Source of the DNA: Lithobates sylvaticus | Taxonomy: Eukaryota > Chordata > Amphibia > Anura > Ranidae | NCBI GenBank assembly: GCA_028564925.1 | Contig: CM053034.1 | Coordinates: forward strand, 154,049,356-154,113,355 | Length of the DNA stretch: 64,000 bases | Direction of reading: 5' to 3' | Shown here: positions 47,299-58,482 of the stretch, one piece after another | How the letters are laid out: the number at the start of each line of letters is the position of its first letter | How positions within the stretch are numbered: the stretch's first letter is position 1 | Made by a program: the position numbers and the translations under genes | Notes under the pieces: model-generated | The model's database searches: none | What the model was told of the DNA's origin: nothing | What the model saw: only the letters and a program-made list of their open reading frames with translations

Positions 47299-48900
47299 AT
47301 GCTGCTGACAGTGACCCCCCTGGAAGATCCAGGACCTCCTTCTCCTGTGCCACCTCCAATAGCTCCTAAGCCAGGCAAAAACAATGCACGCCTACAACGA
47401 CTCCTGCGGAAATCTGCAAAGAAAGGTGGAGCACAGCCCCTTCCAACACAGTCTCCCAAGACCTTCCGTTCAACTCTTTCTCCAGTCACGGAAGGAGATA
47501 TAGAAAGCCTTGAACCTGCCGCTGCACAGAAAAACCTGCCTCCTCCTATTATTCTACCTCCTCGTTTTCAGATCCGTGGAGTCACACACCGGGTACCATC
47601 TCCTTACCCGAAACATAGCTTCACCTTCACTGTGCCTGAGCAACAGAGTTTGAACCAATATCTCAGCCCTAGTCCAATTCCTGACACACCGTCTCCTCGG
47701 CCTTCTGGATCTAGTACCCATGACAATCCTTTTCTATTTCCTTCAGGAGGTTGCACCTCTGACCATGGCTCACTAAGAGTCCATGCCAATGCCAGTCCAC
47801 GACCTTGCACACCAAGACATGTTACCTTTAATCCAACACAGAATACACAGCCAGTAGCACCCCTCATCTCCATTACTGATCTCCCTATTATTGTGGCTGA
47901 AACAGAACCTGGACTTGATTTTCCAAATGAAGCTGAAAACATAAGAGAAAATCAGGACAACATAAATGTCCCAAATACAGAAAGTAGTCATGCCAGACGC
48001 AATAGTCCACTGCCTGAGCAGAGGCTTATAAACCCATCCATCAGTTGTAGTACAGTTAGTTTAGAGGGCAACCCAGTAACACTGCAGGTTGCATCTGCAA
48101 CCTTAGTAGCAATAAATACAACAGTTACAGAAACTAGATCAAACTCATCAACTCTTCCTTTAAGGCCAACTGAAGTGAATCAGACAATCACTTCAGTCCA
48201 TACCACAGATGGATGCCTTCCATTAGTTGCAGAAGTCAAAACCACAAGACCTCCTCCTGAAGTTAAAAGTGTACCAAAACCTGTTAAAACGAAACCAGCA
48301 ATCTCAGAAACTGACGCATCAACCTCTGCAAAACTTCCTAACTCAGAGGTAGGGAACATGTTAAAATCCCCGGAACGACCAAAACCACCTCGGAAGAAGC
48401 CTGGAGGATGGGCAAGGCTTATGAAACATCTCGTAGTTGAGCCTGACGAGCCAAAATTTCCTGAACCACAAAAGACAGATGGGAAAAAAGAGAAAACGGA
48501 AGAAGCCAAAGTAGCCGATACTGAGACTACACAAAGCAAAGGGCTTCGTGCCAACAAGATGTGGGATGCGCTACTGTATCACATGGCCACATCCAGCAAG
48601 GGGCAAGAGAAGCCTGCATCAGCAGAAGGATCAACACCACCTGATGCAACATCAGCACCCCCTCAGTTTCCTTTTCTGCGCTTTCGTTTACCTCTTCTTT
48701 TGCATCGGCCTCGATTTGATGCAAGAAAACTAAAGGAGGCGGCAGCCCGACCACTGCGTAAATTCACTGCCTTCTTCCACCGGCGAATCACAGACAAATC
48801 AACCAGTACATTCAACAGGACAGCATCAGGTTGGAGCCTTAAAGGAGAGGATGCTGAGCAGGAAAAAATAGAAGGGGATGCAGCAGAAGTAAAAAAATGA
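47299..48900 (+). CDS. prr33: Proline-rich protein 33-like, 533 aa, single coding exon
   Basis: A strong acceptor (ttttttctaataacac...attctaccag, ending 47290) precedes GAGTCACA and ATG at 47299; the frame then runs 533 codons to TGA. The open frame extends 62 codons upstream through the intron, so the first methionine of the frame is not the true start. Visible parts: a Pro-rich head (PPSPVPPPIAPKP, residues 13-25), a basic helix RLQRLLRKSAKK (31-42), a long disordered Ser/Thr/Pro middle, a PGGWARLMKHLVVEP block (368-382), a MWDALLYHM segment (about 421) and a hydrophobic-basic FPFLRFRLPLLL stretch (from about 457). No signal peptide or enzyme domain. Head layout and position between tnnt3 and lsp1 point to PRR33. 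Function is unknown. The name rests on recalled similarity plus synteny. Confidence 0.8.
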   Translation: MLLTVTPLEDPGPPSPVPPPIAPKPGKNNARLQRLLRKSAKKGGAQPLPTQSPKTFRSTLSPVTEGDIESLEPAAAQKNLPPPIILPPRFQIRGVTHRVPSPYPKHSFTFTVPEQQSLNQYLSPSPIPDTPSPRPSGSSTHDNPFLFPSGGCTSDHGSLRVHANASPRPCTPRHVTFNPTQNTQPVAPLISITDLPIIVAETEPGLDFPNEAENIRENQDNINVPNTESSHARRNSPLPEQRLINPSISCSTVSLEGNPVTLQVASATLVAINTTVTETRSNSSTLPLRPTEVNQTITSVHTTDGCLPLVAEVKTTRPPPEVKSVPKPVKTKPAISETDASTSAKLPNSEVGNMLKSPERPKPPRKKPGGWARLMKHLVVEPDEPKFPEPQKTDGKKEKTEEAKVADTETTQSKGLRANKMWDALLYHMATSSKGQEKPASAEGSTPPDATSAPPQFPFLRFRLPLLLHRPRFDARKLKEAAARPLRKFTAFFHRRITDKSTSTFNRTASGWSLKGEDAEQEKIEGDAAEVKK

Positions 48901-49033
48901 AGAAAATCATCCAAGTCATTAATACACATGTTCTGTAGGCGTGTAGTGTTCCATTTGTGCGGTTTACTCCCTACATGGCATTTTATACCTATAAAGAACA
49001 TATCTAATCATGTATTGATGTGTGTGTCCAAAT

Positions 49034-49039
49034 ATTAAA
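49034..49039 (+). terminator. Possible prr33 polyadenylation signal (ATTAAA)
   Basis: ATTAAA lies 134 bp after the prr33 stop codon, followed by a GT/T-containing stretch. Position fits, but no transcript evidence is available. Confidence 0.35.
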
Positions 49040-49049
49040 GGGTCGCTGA

Positions 49050-49990
49050 ACATCAGTAACAAGTTTTTTTATGCAATATAGTTCTTTAAAAACGCTCAGG
49101 AACAAACATGTTCTCAGCCAAACTCCAGGCAACTAAATGCTGCATTTTAAAAGCTAAAGAGTTTTCAATGCAGTCAATCCAGTCCAGAGATTGGTTGGTG
49201 GCCTCACTTTCTTACGGCAGAAACATACCTTGGTCACCTCCCTGTCTCCAAGCCTATGGCTAGACTGAAGAGGTGACAGACTGTTGCGTTTAGTTTCATA
49301 GGTACTTCACACAATCCCAATGGCTAAGGATGAGTGTTAAGAAATCCAGAGGTTTAGATGCTGATCAAGATCTCAATAGCAAATAGATGACCAATATAGA
49401 TTCCATCTATAATCTGACAATTCTCTCCCTGTGACCATCAATAAAATGGATGGCTATAGATACAATTGGAATATTTTAAGATGGTATCTGACTGGTGTTT
49501 ACAGAAGGAAGGGACCCACATGATATGCCATTATTGGGGAAGAGGTGAAGTTTACAGGATTAATAAGAACTAGACTCCCATATGGTCCTCTGCAGGTTCC
49601 CTGCTTGGGTTACTCAGATGGCCAAACGTGGAAATACTACTGAAGGTTTTAATAAGAATAGCAACTATACTATGGGAAAAAAGAACGACGATACAGCACT
49701 CACAGCAGGGAACATATATGTCCAGACATGGAATCCACATACAGGTGCTCAGGCTTAAAGCGTTCACACTGCAGGTAACATAAAACAAATAAAAGGAGCC
49801 GGCAACTCTGATATCCGTGTTGCAATTTTTATTGGCTACATAATAGTGACATAAGAGCTAATGCATTTAGGCACACCCCCGCCCTACCATTTCTGGCAGT
49901 GGCCATCTTGAGTAAAGGCAGATAGTTTATGCAGCATATACTTCTTCAAATCCATCTTCCCTTAGCTGAAGCATGCAGGCAGTAGAGTGT
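49050..49990. other. Spacer between prr33 and lsp1, no gene seen
   Basis: Unique-looking sequence without paired splice sites or long conserved frames. Confidence 0.5.
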
Positions 49991-49994
49991 GCTT

Positions 49995-50420
49995 TAGGCT
50001 TGGTTCACACTGGTACAACATACGCTCCGTCTTTGGGAGCACATGACGTGTGTAAATCAAATGATTCCCTATGAGAGTCGTCTTAATTGGTCCAACTCAA
50101 GTCAGTTTGACTTTGAAAAAGGTTTCTGCACTACTTTGGTCCTACTTCAGCCCATTGAATATCATTAAAGTCAGATCAAAGTTGGATCCTTGTCCTAACC
50201 ATTCGACTGACATCCGACATGGTGGTTACAGCAGCAGTAAAAAGGAATTTATGTCACACTGGGATTGTTTTGATTGGTCAAAGGACAAGTTAGACTATCC
50301 CAAAGTCGGTGACAAATCATATCCTGTTCAATCAAGTTGGATGGAAGTAGGATCAATGTCACAGGGCAAAGTAGGATGACAGTTGTACAACAGTCGTGTT
50401 GTACCAGTGTGAACACGGTC
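49995..50420. mobile_element. 'ggttcacactggtacaaca' MITE, about 425 bp
   Basis: 'ggttcacactggtacaaca' (50002-50020) pairs with 'tgttgtaccagtgtgaac' (50397-50414). The interior has complementary 'ttggtccaactcaagtc'-type words and no coding content. Confidence 0.8.
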
Positions 50421-50424
50421 CAAC

Positions 50425-52840
50425 TCAGAAAACCTACTCCTCTCCTCCTGAAGGCTGGAGAGGTATGCCATAATTTGCCTAGGCCAGAAACCATAAAGTA
50501 AAGAAATGTATTAAAAAAAAAAAAAAAAAAAAAAAAAGTGTAACAAGTAAATATGATATACTTTCATATCTAGCCATTTACTAATGCTGGCAGCATAAGG
50601 ATTACAAATAATCAATGTTGATTGGGAGAGTGAAGTTACACTTTAATCATAGCAACTATACCATACCAATATTCATCTCCTATGCTTCTCCTGGGGAAGT
50701 AGACCGTTGGTCTAAGAATTGCGTATAGGTATATACACCTGCATATTGCCTAATCAGTGATCTCCAATTTAATGATGAGACAATTAACAGAATGATCATT
50801 ATCATTTGGAGGAAACACTGAATTATGTGGGGTGATATGGAGGCTTGGTAGTGTGGAAGTATAGCAATTGTTATAGTATTTGTATATTCTATATTAAATG
50901 AGGAGAGATTTTAGGATTTGCATATGCCAGCATGTTATTTTAAGTCTCGCTAATGAAGACATTTTTGATTGCGTGGAGTAGCTATGAAAGTCCCTGCCTT
51001 GTATATCCATACAAATGTAATTATTGTTGGGTTTAGTTTTTTAATGAATATATGACTGCATTAGTGTTTTTGTATCTGTCTGAAGTTTGGCTTTTAATAA
51101 ATAATCAGAACAGAAATACTTAGTAATATAGTGGGGGAGGGATATTCAATACCCATTTGTCTTCCTGTCCAGTTACTGATAAAGTCAACAATCATTGTAT
51201 GCCTTCTTTAGTCTAAGATGGCAGCTAACACAGGATAAGTGGCTACACAACCAAAATTAGGTGAATGTCAACTCTCACATTGTAGTACAGTCTTTTTTTA
51301 CACTTGTGAAAATTAGGTGTTTAATATAACGTGTTTGTTTTATGTTTTCAGGTCTTCTCATTTCCCACTAAATCTGCTCTCTGCTTTTTCGGTGCACTGC
51401 AGGTTCTACTAAGGACAATGGACAAATATCATATGAGTGGGAATAAAGAAAAAATAGTAGGGATGGAGACAGGAAAATGCATCAAAATGCAGGTGCAATG
51501 ACAATTTGCCCTTTAGTGCAAAAAAATATTTTTGCAAGTTGAGCTAAACTGTACCTATCTCCTGAAAACAGTTGTCTTGCCAGCTAAAACATTCATGTAA
51601 AAAATTTTCAACACTCACGGTACTGGTGACTTCACTGAGAATTGTGCACAGTGTGTCTCAGGCCCCAATGCACCTGTGTAAGCAGGTGATGCACCACAGT
51701 ACCCTGGTACCCAAGGTCCTAACTCACATTGATGGCCAGCCAAGCACTGCCTGCATACTACTCTAAAATAATATTGCATCAAATCTTATTTGATGTTGAA
51801 ATGAAGGGCTTCATGAATGCCGAGTGTTTGGGTGGTCATATATTTGATGATTTTTGTGCAAATGTAAAAAAATCTGCAGATAGTTGGACTAAAGAGGTTT
51901 TGGAGACTGGAAGATTCACTCTTTGGTTTAGAGGTCTGTTAATGCAGTAGAGATAGGTTAGCACTATGCTGTACTGCCCAATAAGCATTCATTTGGAGGT
52001 TACCCAACATGTGCTACATGGTGGATGAACATGTGGAGTGAAAAATGGACAGTTCAAGGGTTCAATTATTGCTCATTGACAATGATCTGCCTTGTATGAC
52101 CATGTTCAATGAAGATCCAATTCTCATATGTACAATTAAGGAACTGAGTGCACACATTTAGAAAGGTTAGTCCACCCAAAAATGATATGTCAGCAATTGC
52201 TAGATGCTGGAATTAAAACCCAACTCTGGGCTCTCCCTGAAAAAAGGGACCTCGGCCCAGTACAACAGGACCGGTAGTACTGCCCTGTCAAGCAACCTGT
52301 ATTCAGTCTGAAGCAGTCCTCCACAGTTCATCTTTTCTGCTACAAGAGGTCTTGAGTCCTCTGGGTTGAATGATGCACAGCAGAGAGATTTGCATGTGAG
52401 TGCAAGGTGTCATGGACCCACCCCCTAAGGGTGTGTCACCACAGTGCCCTGCACTCAGTGTAAAGTTAGATATCAGCACTGACATTGCCACATCAACTCC
52501 ACCCTCGAGGTCCACCTAGGGTGCCTGAAGAAGGCGTGGGAGGAAGAGTACCCTGCATATCAAATGAGCAACCTGAAGACATCTAAAAGGTTAGTATAAA
52601 AAAAAAAAAAAAAAAAATTCCAGTAAAGGAAAAAAATGGGATGTTAAAGTGCAAAGGTTGGCTAAAACTCAGGAACTCAAAGTAGACCGGAACAGTCAGC
52701 AATTCTAGAATGAAGATCTCATTGTTTGAGTACTCAAAGGCAGCAGGGACAACCACTTTCCACTATACCTAAAATAGTGTATCAGTTTTGAGTGTACTGG
52801 TTCTCAATGCATTGTCCAGTTTCCCAGAGTTTGCCTTCAT
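50425..52840. other. Spacer downstream of lsp1, no gene seen
   Basis: Contains poly-A tracts (about 50512-50537 and 52598-52616). Open frames are short and featureless. Confidence 0.5.
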
Positions 52841-52846
52841 TTTAAT
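52841..52846 (-). terminator. Possible lsp1 polyadenylation signal (ATTAAA)
   Basis: On the minus strand ATTAAA lies about 250 nt after the lsp1 stop codon. Suggestive only. Confidence 0.3.
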
Positions 52847-53096
52847 GACATGAACACATCAATACCAGATAACTCAAAGTACACCTTCCATGGTGCTCAG
52901 CTGGTAGATAGGTTAGATGCTCACAAGGAACAGTCGGAATGAAAAAAAAGTTACCCCTTTCTGCATGGACTGAAAGGACAAATTGAATGGAGCTCGAGAG
53001 GAAGCAAAGAAAGTGAATGATATTATCTGAATATATGCAAGAAGGAAGTACAGAAAGACAAGAATGTAATGCCACTGGACATCTTTAAATACCTCA

Positions 53097-53177
53097 TCAA
53101 GGCTCGTCCACTAAGATTTTCTCATATTTTCCATGTCCAGTTGGAACAAACTTGTACTTTTTAGTGGGAGTCGCATT
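53097..53177 (-). CDS. lsp1: lsp1 last coding exon (C-terminal 26 residues)
   Basis: An excellent acceptor (ctctgtctctttctctcccgcag) is followed by 26 codons, NATPTKKYKFVPTGHGKY then EKILVDEP, and two in-frame TGA codons. Human LSP1 ends with STPSGKRYKFVATGHGKYEK and then VLVEGGPAP, an unmistakable match for the terminal exon. LSP1 is an F-actin-binding phosphoprotein of leukocytes and endothelium that shares caldesmon-like actin-binding segments; this tail follows them. The exon starts on a codon boundary. The rest of the gene should lie at higher coordinates on the minus strand, partly or wholly outside the window. Confidence 0.88.
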   Translation of the reverse strand, partial: NATPTKKYKFVPTGHGKYEKILVDEP

Positions 53178-53595
53178 CTGCGGGAGAGAAAGAGACAGAG
53201 GTCAATTCAGGAATGAGTGTTCTATTTTCCATGATTTCATATTAAGTATTTTATGCAAGTCACAATTCTTGATTTTGCCATTTAATGCAAGTCTGAGAGT
53301 ACATTATGATTACTCCTGTAAGAAATAATATATATATAGCTTAGGACATGCATGCATGTGCTTAATAAAATATTTGGCTGACAAATGCCTTTGTTTGTAT
53401 TCTAAGAACATTAGGATCTAAAGTCACTCAGCAGAATGGTAAGTTGGGGCTTATTCAAATTCCTGCGGTAAGTTGCAGTGCGTTGGCACATACCATGTCA
53501 ACATACAGTATGCCACACGATATGAGTGTTGCATTAACAGGACCCAGGTTATCTGTAGCCAAAACCATACCTGCTAAAAGAGGACATACACTTAC

Positions 53596-53650
53596 CTTTC
53601 CATCAGCACATGTCTTAAACATTGCCACTTTGTATCTGGTGTGAGAAATC
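53596..53650 (-). CDS. Possible additional lsp1 exon (55 nt)
   Basis: On the minus strand 'cttccatcacatgcag' (acceptor) and 'gtaagtg' (strong donor) bracket 55 nt. The frame that ends on a complete codon, as the lsp1 last exon requires, is fully open and reads ISHTRYKVAMFKTCADGK. I do not recognise this peptide in LSP1, whose known exon before the tail reads like a caldesmon segment (DMSKKSLWEQ). It could be an alternative or frog-specific exon, an exon of another gene, or a chance match. Confidence 0.4.
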
Positions 53651-53822
53651 CTGCATGTGATGGAAGACACAGGTATTCAACTGATCCAACTGGTCGAAAA
53701 ATTGTAGGGAGCAGTGAAGCAGCACTCTTAGCACCAGAAAGGTAGGTATATTGCCTCTTCATTTAGCAGGTATGCTTTTTGATGCAAGTGACCTTGTGTT
53801 GATAGGGTCACGTAAAGTCAGC

Positions 53823-54070
53823 CTAGTCATTATAGAGGGCCGCCAACACCAAAATGTACCTAAAAACCAAACTTTTTAAATGCACTGTACCACAATGCTT
53901 GAGTGGATCTTGGTTGCAATGTGCACAACACACATTCCATACTGCAGGACACCACTGATTGTGCACTATAGTGGTACAACACAAAACAAACAGTTTACTG
54001 CACATAAACAGCAAAACTATCAGAATGATTTTTAGGGCACCAATGAAAATTCTTGATATAGTAAAATACT
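53823..54070 (-). repeat. Interspersed repeat sharing an end with 60.49 kb
   Basis: The minus strand of 54005-54070 (tattttactatatcaagaat ... ttttcattggtgccctaaaa) matches the plus strand at 60490-60545. The two lie on either side of the DIRS element in opposite orientation. Only about 75 bp are clearly shared. Confidence 0.55.
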
Positions 54071-55000
54071 GTAGCACCCTCCTAGGTAGGTGCTAGAAGA
54101 GTATAGGTTTTGGCCTTTCTGCTTACCATGAAGATGGTCAGGTAGATTTAGAGTGCTCTCTGCCTACCAGGGAGCAGGATCTATTGGTTAGGTCTACTCA
54201 TGGTGCTCAGGTGCAGCTCAGCTTGTCTGAATGTCACACACTGGTCCAATAGGGAGGCATATTGGATGGTGGGAGGGGACCTGGCAAGTGAGGGCGCAGG
54301 CAGTGTTACAGTGGCTATTGGCAGAGGAAAATGCCTCAATGCATGCCGAGACACTGTATAAATGGCAAGGGCACATGTACTTGGGGTTTTTCAGCTGGAG
54401 AGTGGGGTCCCGGAGGGAGGGGGTAGCTGCCCCCTTTGTAGAAGTTATCACGCGGCCTTGGGTAGTCGACCTAAGGGCCTGAAGTCAGAGGAGCTAAACC
54501 CAGAGGTTCTGCAGAGCCGACTGGAAGGGGGACACCAGCAAGGATCTGAATCTGCCTACAGCAGAGTACAGATCTGTGTCATTGGGCCTGTCCTGTGAGG
54601 GCCAACCCCTTCAGCTAGAAGAGTCAGTGGATGGGTGTCAGTCTAGGGGATGCTGTAGAGTGTCCTGAAGATAAAGTAGTTGCATCAAGTCTGCTGCTAG
54701 AGGAGCAAGAAGACTGAATTCTTCTATACAAGTGGTAGTATGGTAAAAGCAGTGTGTCTGCTTCCACAAATCTAGTGAGGCCAAGTGAGAGTTGTCCTTA
54801 TCCACTGAATCGTTCAAGTTGGAGTATCCCACTATTCCTTCTCCCATCCAAAGTTCCACAATAAATATCAAAACCACAAATACCCTGGACTGTTCATTAA
54901 GTAACGAGCAAGCGGGGGGAATAAAGGAAAACCCCTAGCAACTGGCTGCAGGTAATCAGAAGTCTCGCATCAAGCCCTACGGGTACAGTGCTACAATACA
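54070..55000. other. Possible lsp1 intron, no exon seen
   Basis: Unique-looking DNA. Short frames on both strands lack supporting features. Confidence 0.4.
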
Positions 55001-55242
55001 AAAAAAATCAAGTTAGACTTACCGGTAACTTGTTTTCCAAGAGTCTTTCAGGACAGCACCTGAGAGAGTGACTCCTCCCTTTGTCCACAGGAAACACCTC
55101 TTCCACCAAACTTTAAAAGGAGGCTCCTTCCCACATATGGTCAGTTGTAGTAGAGAACCTCCGGCCCCAAACTGGAACACATAATCGAGATATGGTTAGT
55201 CACAGTATATATATATGTAAAAACACATTAGGGCGGGATGCT

Positions 55243-55329
55243 GCTGTCCTGAAAGACTCTTGGAAAACAAGTTACCGGTAAGTCTAACTTGATTTTTCCC
55301 TAATCGTCTTTCAGGACAGCACCTGAGAG
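55243..55329. repeat. DIRS internal complementary region
   Basis: The first half ('gctgtcctgaaagactcttg' ... 'aagtctaacttgat') is the complement of the left outer end (55008 onward). The second half ('ttttccctaatcgtctttca') is the complement of the right outer end (to 60411). In the family's model this region templates restoration of the element's termini. Confidence 0.9.
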
Positions 55330-55348
55330 GATAATAGAGACTTACCCC

Positions 55349-56360
55349 TTAGGGAGGGACCACAGCCTGCAGAACCTTTCTGCCAAAAGCCTGGTCTCCT
55401 GCTGACAGGAGGTCCAGCCTGTAATGACGGACAAATGTAGACATACTTGACCACGTAGCCGCCTTACAGATCTGATCTGGAGTGGCACCAGCTCTTTCTG
55501 CCCATGTAGTGGCCTGAGCCCTAGTTGAATGAGCCCTAACCCCCTTAGGGGGGGATTGACCCGACTCATTGTAAGCAGTAGAAATAGCTGTTTTGATCCA
55601 TCTAGCTAAGGAAGCCTTGGATGCCTGCTTGCCTTTTTTATTTCCAGAAAAGAGAACAAATAAAGAGTCTGAAACTCTAAAGCCTCCTGTAACTTCTAAA
55701 TAATGCAACAAGGTACGTCTTACGTCCAGGTTGTGAAACTGCTCTTCCTTATTGCCCTTCGGGTTGGAACAGAAAGTTGGGAGAGTAATCTCCTGGGATC
55801 TGTTATGGGAGCTCGCTACCTTCGGCAAAAACCCCGGATCCACTTTAAGGACAATTCTGTCTGAAAAAACTGATAGGAAGGGCTCCTTCACTGATAGAGC
55901 GTGCAGTTCGCTAATCCTTCTGGCTGAAGTGATTGCTACAAGAAAAATTGTTTTAAGGGTTAAATTTTTAAGTGAAATGCTCTGCAGGGGCTCAAAAGGC
56001 TCTTTAGTAAGGGCCTGCAAGACTACGGAGAGGTCCCAAGAGGGAAAAGATCTTACTGGGACCGGTCTAGCCCTGGAGAGCGCTTTGAAAAATCTTGTGA
56101 TTAAGGGTACTGAGGATAGTGATCTTTCTAAATAGACCCCTAAAGCTGACACCTGCACCTTAAGAGTGCTGACGGCGAGCCCTCTATCTGCCCCTTTTTG
56201 CAGAAATTCCAGAACTGAGACTAGGTTCTTTACCTCTCTATGTTCTGCATGACAAAAGGACGCGTAGACCTTCCAAACCTTGCCATAAATGGCCCTGGTT
56301 ACTTTCTTTCTACTGGAGAGCAAAGTGGAAATTAGTCTTTCCGAAAAGCCTTTGCTTCTT
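55349..56360 (-). CDS. DIRS tyrosine recombinase part
   Basis: A 3'-terminal part whose C-terminal region (ARRISELHAL ... HSTRAQATTWAERAG) matches the tyrosine recombinase of DIRS elements, which use recombination and not a DDE integrase for insertion. The open frame containing it continues upstream, overlapping the reverse-transcriptase part in another frame; overlap of this kind is known in the family. Confidence 0.88.
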
Positions 56361-58038
56361 AGCAATTGCTCCTCAGATACCAAGCAGTGAGCTTTAGCCT
56401 GCTTACATCTGGATGATGCACTGGCCCCTGAGTTAACAAATCTGGTCTCAGCGGGAGGTGCCAACCTGGTTTGACTGCCAACTGTAGGATCAGAGAAAAC
56501 CAAGCCCTTTTTGGCCAAAACGGGGTTATCAGGATTACTGAAACACCCTCTTTTTGTATTTTCCTCAGCACCAGTGGAATTAGCTGAAAGGGGGGAAAAG
56601 CGTACCCCAGTTGAAAATTCCACTGCTGTGCTAAGGCGTCTGTCCCTTGAGAACCATCGTTTCTCTCGAGGGAAAAAAATTGAGGAAGCTGGGTGTTCCT
56701 TCTTGAGGCAAACAAGTCTACCTGCGGAAGGCCCCAGATACTGGAGATTAGAGTGAACACCTCTGTGTTTAGGCTCCACTCTGCTTCCTGCACTGTCTGT
56801 CGGCTTAGATAATCTGCCACCTGGTTCAACGTGCCTTTTAGGTGGACAGCAGATAGAGACAGAAGACTGGTTTCTGCCCAATCCATAATCTCTGCCGATA
56901 GAAGATACAAGGACTTGCTCCTTGTGCCTCCCTGATTGTTTAAGTAGGCTACTGTAGTGGCGTTGTCTGACAGTATCCTGACATGGCACCCTAGGAGGTA
57001 TGGGGAGAAGGCAGCTAAAGCTGCAGCGACTGCTTTTAATTCTCTCCAATTCGACGATCTTTTGGATTCGTCCTGAGACCATGTCCCCTGTGCCAAGTCC
57101 TGACCCATGTGTGCCCCCCATCCCCACATACTGGCGTCCGTTGTGACCACCTTTTCTGTTGGGAAGGACCAAAGAAGGCCTTTCTGTAGAACTTCCTGAC
57201 CTCTCCACCACCACAGCGAGCGTCTGACCCTGGGAGGAACTCTTACCCTGGTGTCGAGGCTCTCTGACCTGTGATCCCACGTTCCTAAGAGGAACCTCTG
57301 GAGGGGCCTGAAATGCCTCCTTGCCCACTGGATGGCAGGCATCGAAGAAGTCAAAGTCCCCAAGACTGACATGATTCTTCTCACTGAAACCAACTGGTTC
57401 GTTTGAAGAGCTGAAACCGCCCTCTGAATCCTGACCTTTTTCTCCTCTGGGAGAAAAATCCTTTGTTCCACTGAGTCTATCTGGAACCCCAGAAAGAGTA
57501 TCTTCTGGGTTGGATTGAGGTTTGATTTTGGGACGTTTACTAGCCACCCCAGAGCCTCCAAGTGACCGCGAGCCCCGGCCAGATCCTCCTGCAACCTCTC
57601 CCTGGAGGGGGCAAAGAAGAGGAGGTCGTCTAGGTACGGGATTACCGCAACCCCCTGAAGACGAAGAGGGGCGAGAGCCTCTGCCATTACCTTCGTAAAG
57701 ATACGAGGGGCTGACGAAAGGCCGAAGGGAAGGGCCCTGAACTGCAGGTGTACAATCTCTTTGCCCATATTCACTGCGAATCTCAAGAACTTTTGAGACT
57801 GTGGAGCTATGGGAATGTGCAGGTAAGCATCTTTTAAGTCTATAGATGCCATGAAGCACCCTTTTGTCAGCATGTTCCTGACTGAGAAAATTGAATCCAT
57901 GCAAAATTTTTTGTAATGGACCAATCTGTTCAGGGGTTTTAGGTTGAGGATTAACCTGTAGCTCCCTGATGGCTTTTTTATCAAAAAAAATGTGAGAGTA
58001 GAACCCCCTGCCCCGTTCTTCCAGGGGTACTGAGACAA
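56359..58038 (-). CDS. DIRS reverse transcriptase / RNase H part
   Basis: It shows recognisable reverse-transcriptase blocks (SGSYRLILNLKPLN; LKDAYLHIPIA; LPFGLSSAPRIFTK; the YLDD box) followed by an RNase H-like region, as in DIRS-1 family elements. Part of the element, not host sequence. Confidence 0.9.
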   Translation of the reverse strand: MSQYPWKNGAGGSTLTFFLIKKPSGSYRLILNLKPLNRLVHYKKFCMDSIFSVRNMLTKGCFMASIDLKDAYLHIPIAPQSQKFLRFAVNMGKEIVHLQFRALPFGLSSAPRIFTKVMAEALAPLRLQGVAVIPYLDDLLFFAPSRERLQEDLAGARGHLEALGWLVNVPKSNLNPTQKILFLGFQIDSVEQRIFLPEEKKVRIQRAVSALQTNQLVSVRRIMSVLGTLTSSMPAIQWARRHFRPLQRFLLGTWDHRSESLDTRVRVPPRVRRSLWWWRGQEVLQKGLLWSFPTEKVVTTDASMWGWGAHMGQDLAQGTWSQDESKRSSNWRELKAVAAALAAFSPYLLGCHVRILSDNATTVAYLNNQGGTRSKSLYLLSAEIMDWAETSLLSLSAVHLKGTLNQVADYLSRQTVQEAEWSLNTEVFTLISSIWGLPQVDLFASRRNTQLPQFFSLERNDGSQGTDALAQQWNFQLGYAFPPFQLIPLVLRKIQKEGVSVILITPFWPKRAWFSLILQLAVKPGWHLPLRPDLLTQGPVHHPDVSRLKLTAWYLRSNC

Positions 58039-58482
58039 TGACCCTCTGGTATCTCAGATCCTTTAGCAGGTTTTTCATGGCTAGGGCCTTTGTGACGTCC
58101 CTTGACAGGTTTGTCACATAGAATTTTTCTGGCGGGGGTTCCAAAAACTCTATTTTGTAACCCTGGGACAGCATGTCCAGAATATATCGATTTTCTGTCA
58201 TGCTGGCCCAAGGAGGGAGAAAACTCTGAAGTCTTCCCCCTACTGGGAGGCCCAAGTCATTGGGTCTTTCCGGAGGTCGCAGGAGGATGGAAAAGGACAT
58301 TTCCCTTTCCTTTACCCTTCTGCGACGTCCAGTTCCTCCTTTTCTCCTGGGGTCTACTTTCCTGAGCCCGGGGGGGACGAAAAAACTTTTTTGCTGGTTG
58401 CTTTTTCTTTTTGATTGGAAAAGACTTCTTTTTATCCGCTGTCCTATCTAACACAGCGTCCAAGTCAGGGCCAAAAAGTAAG

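Noticed and set aside
51340-51410. Possible plus-strand exon after 'ttttatgttttcag'
   Set aside because: The acceptor is good but the following sequence has no convincing donor, conserved frame or gene to join.
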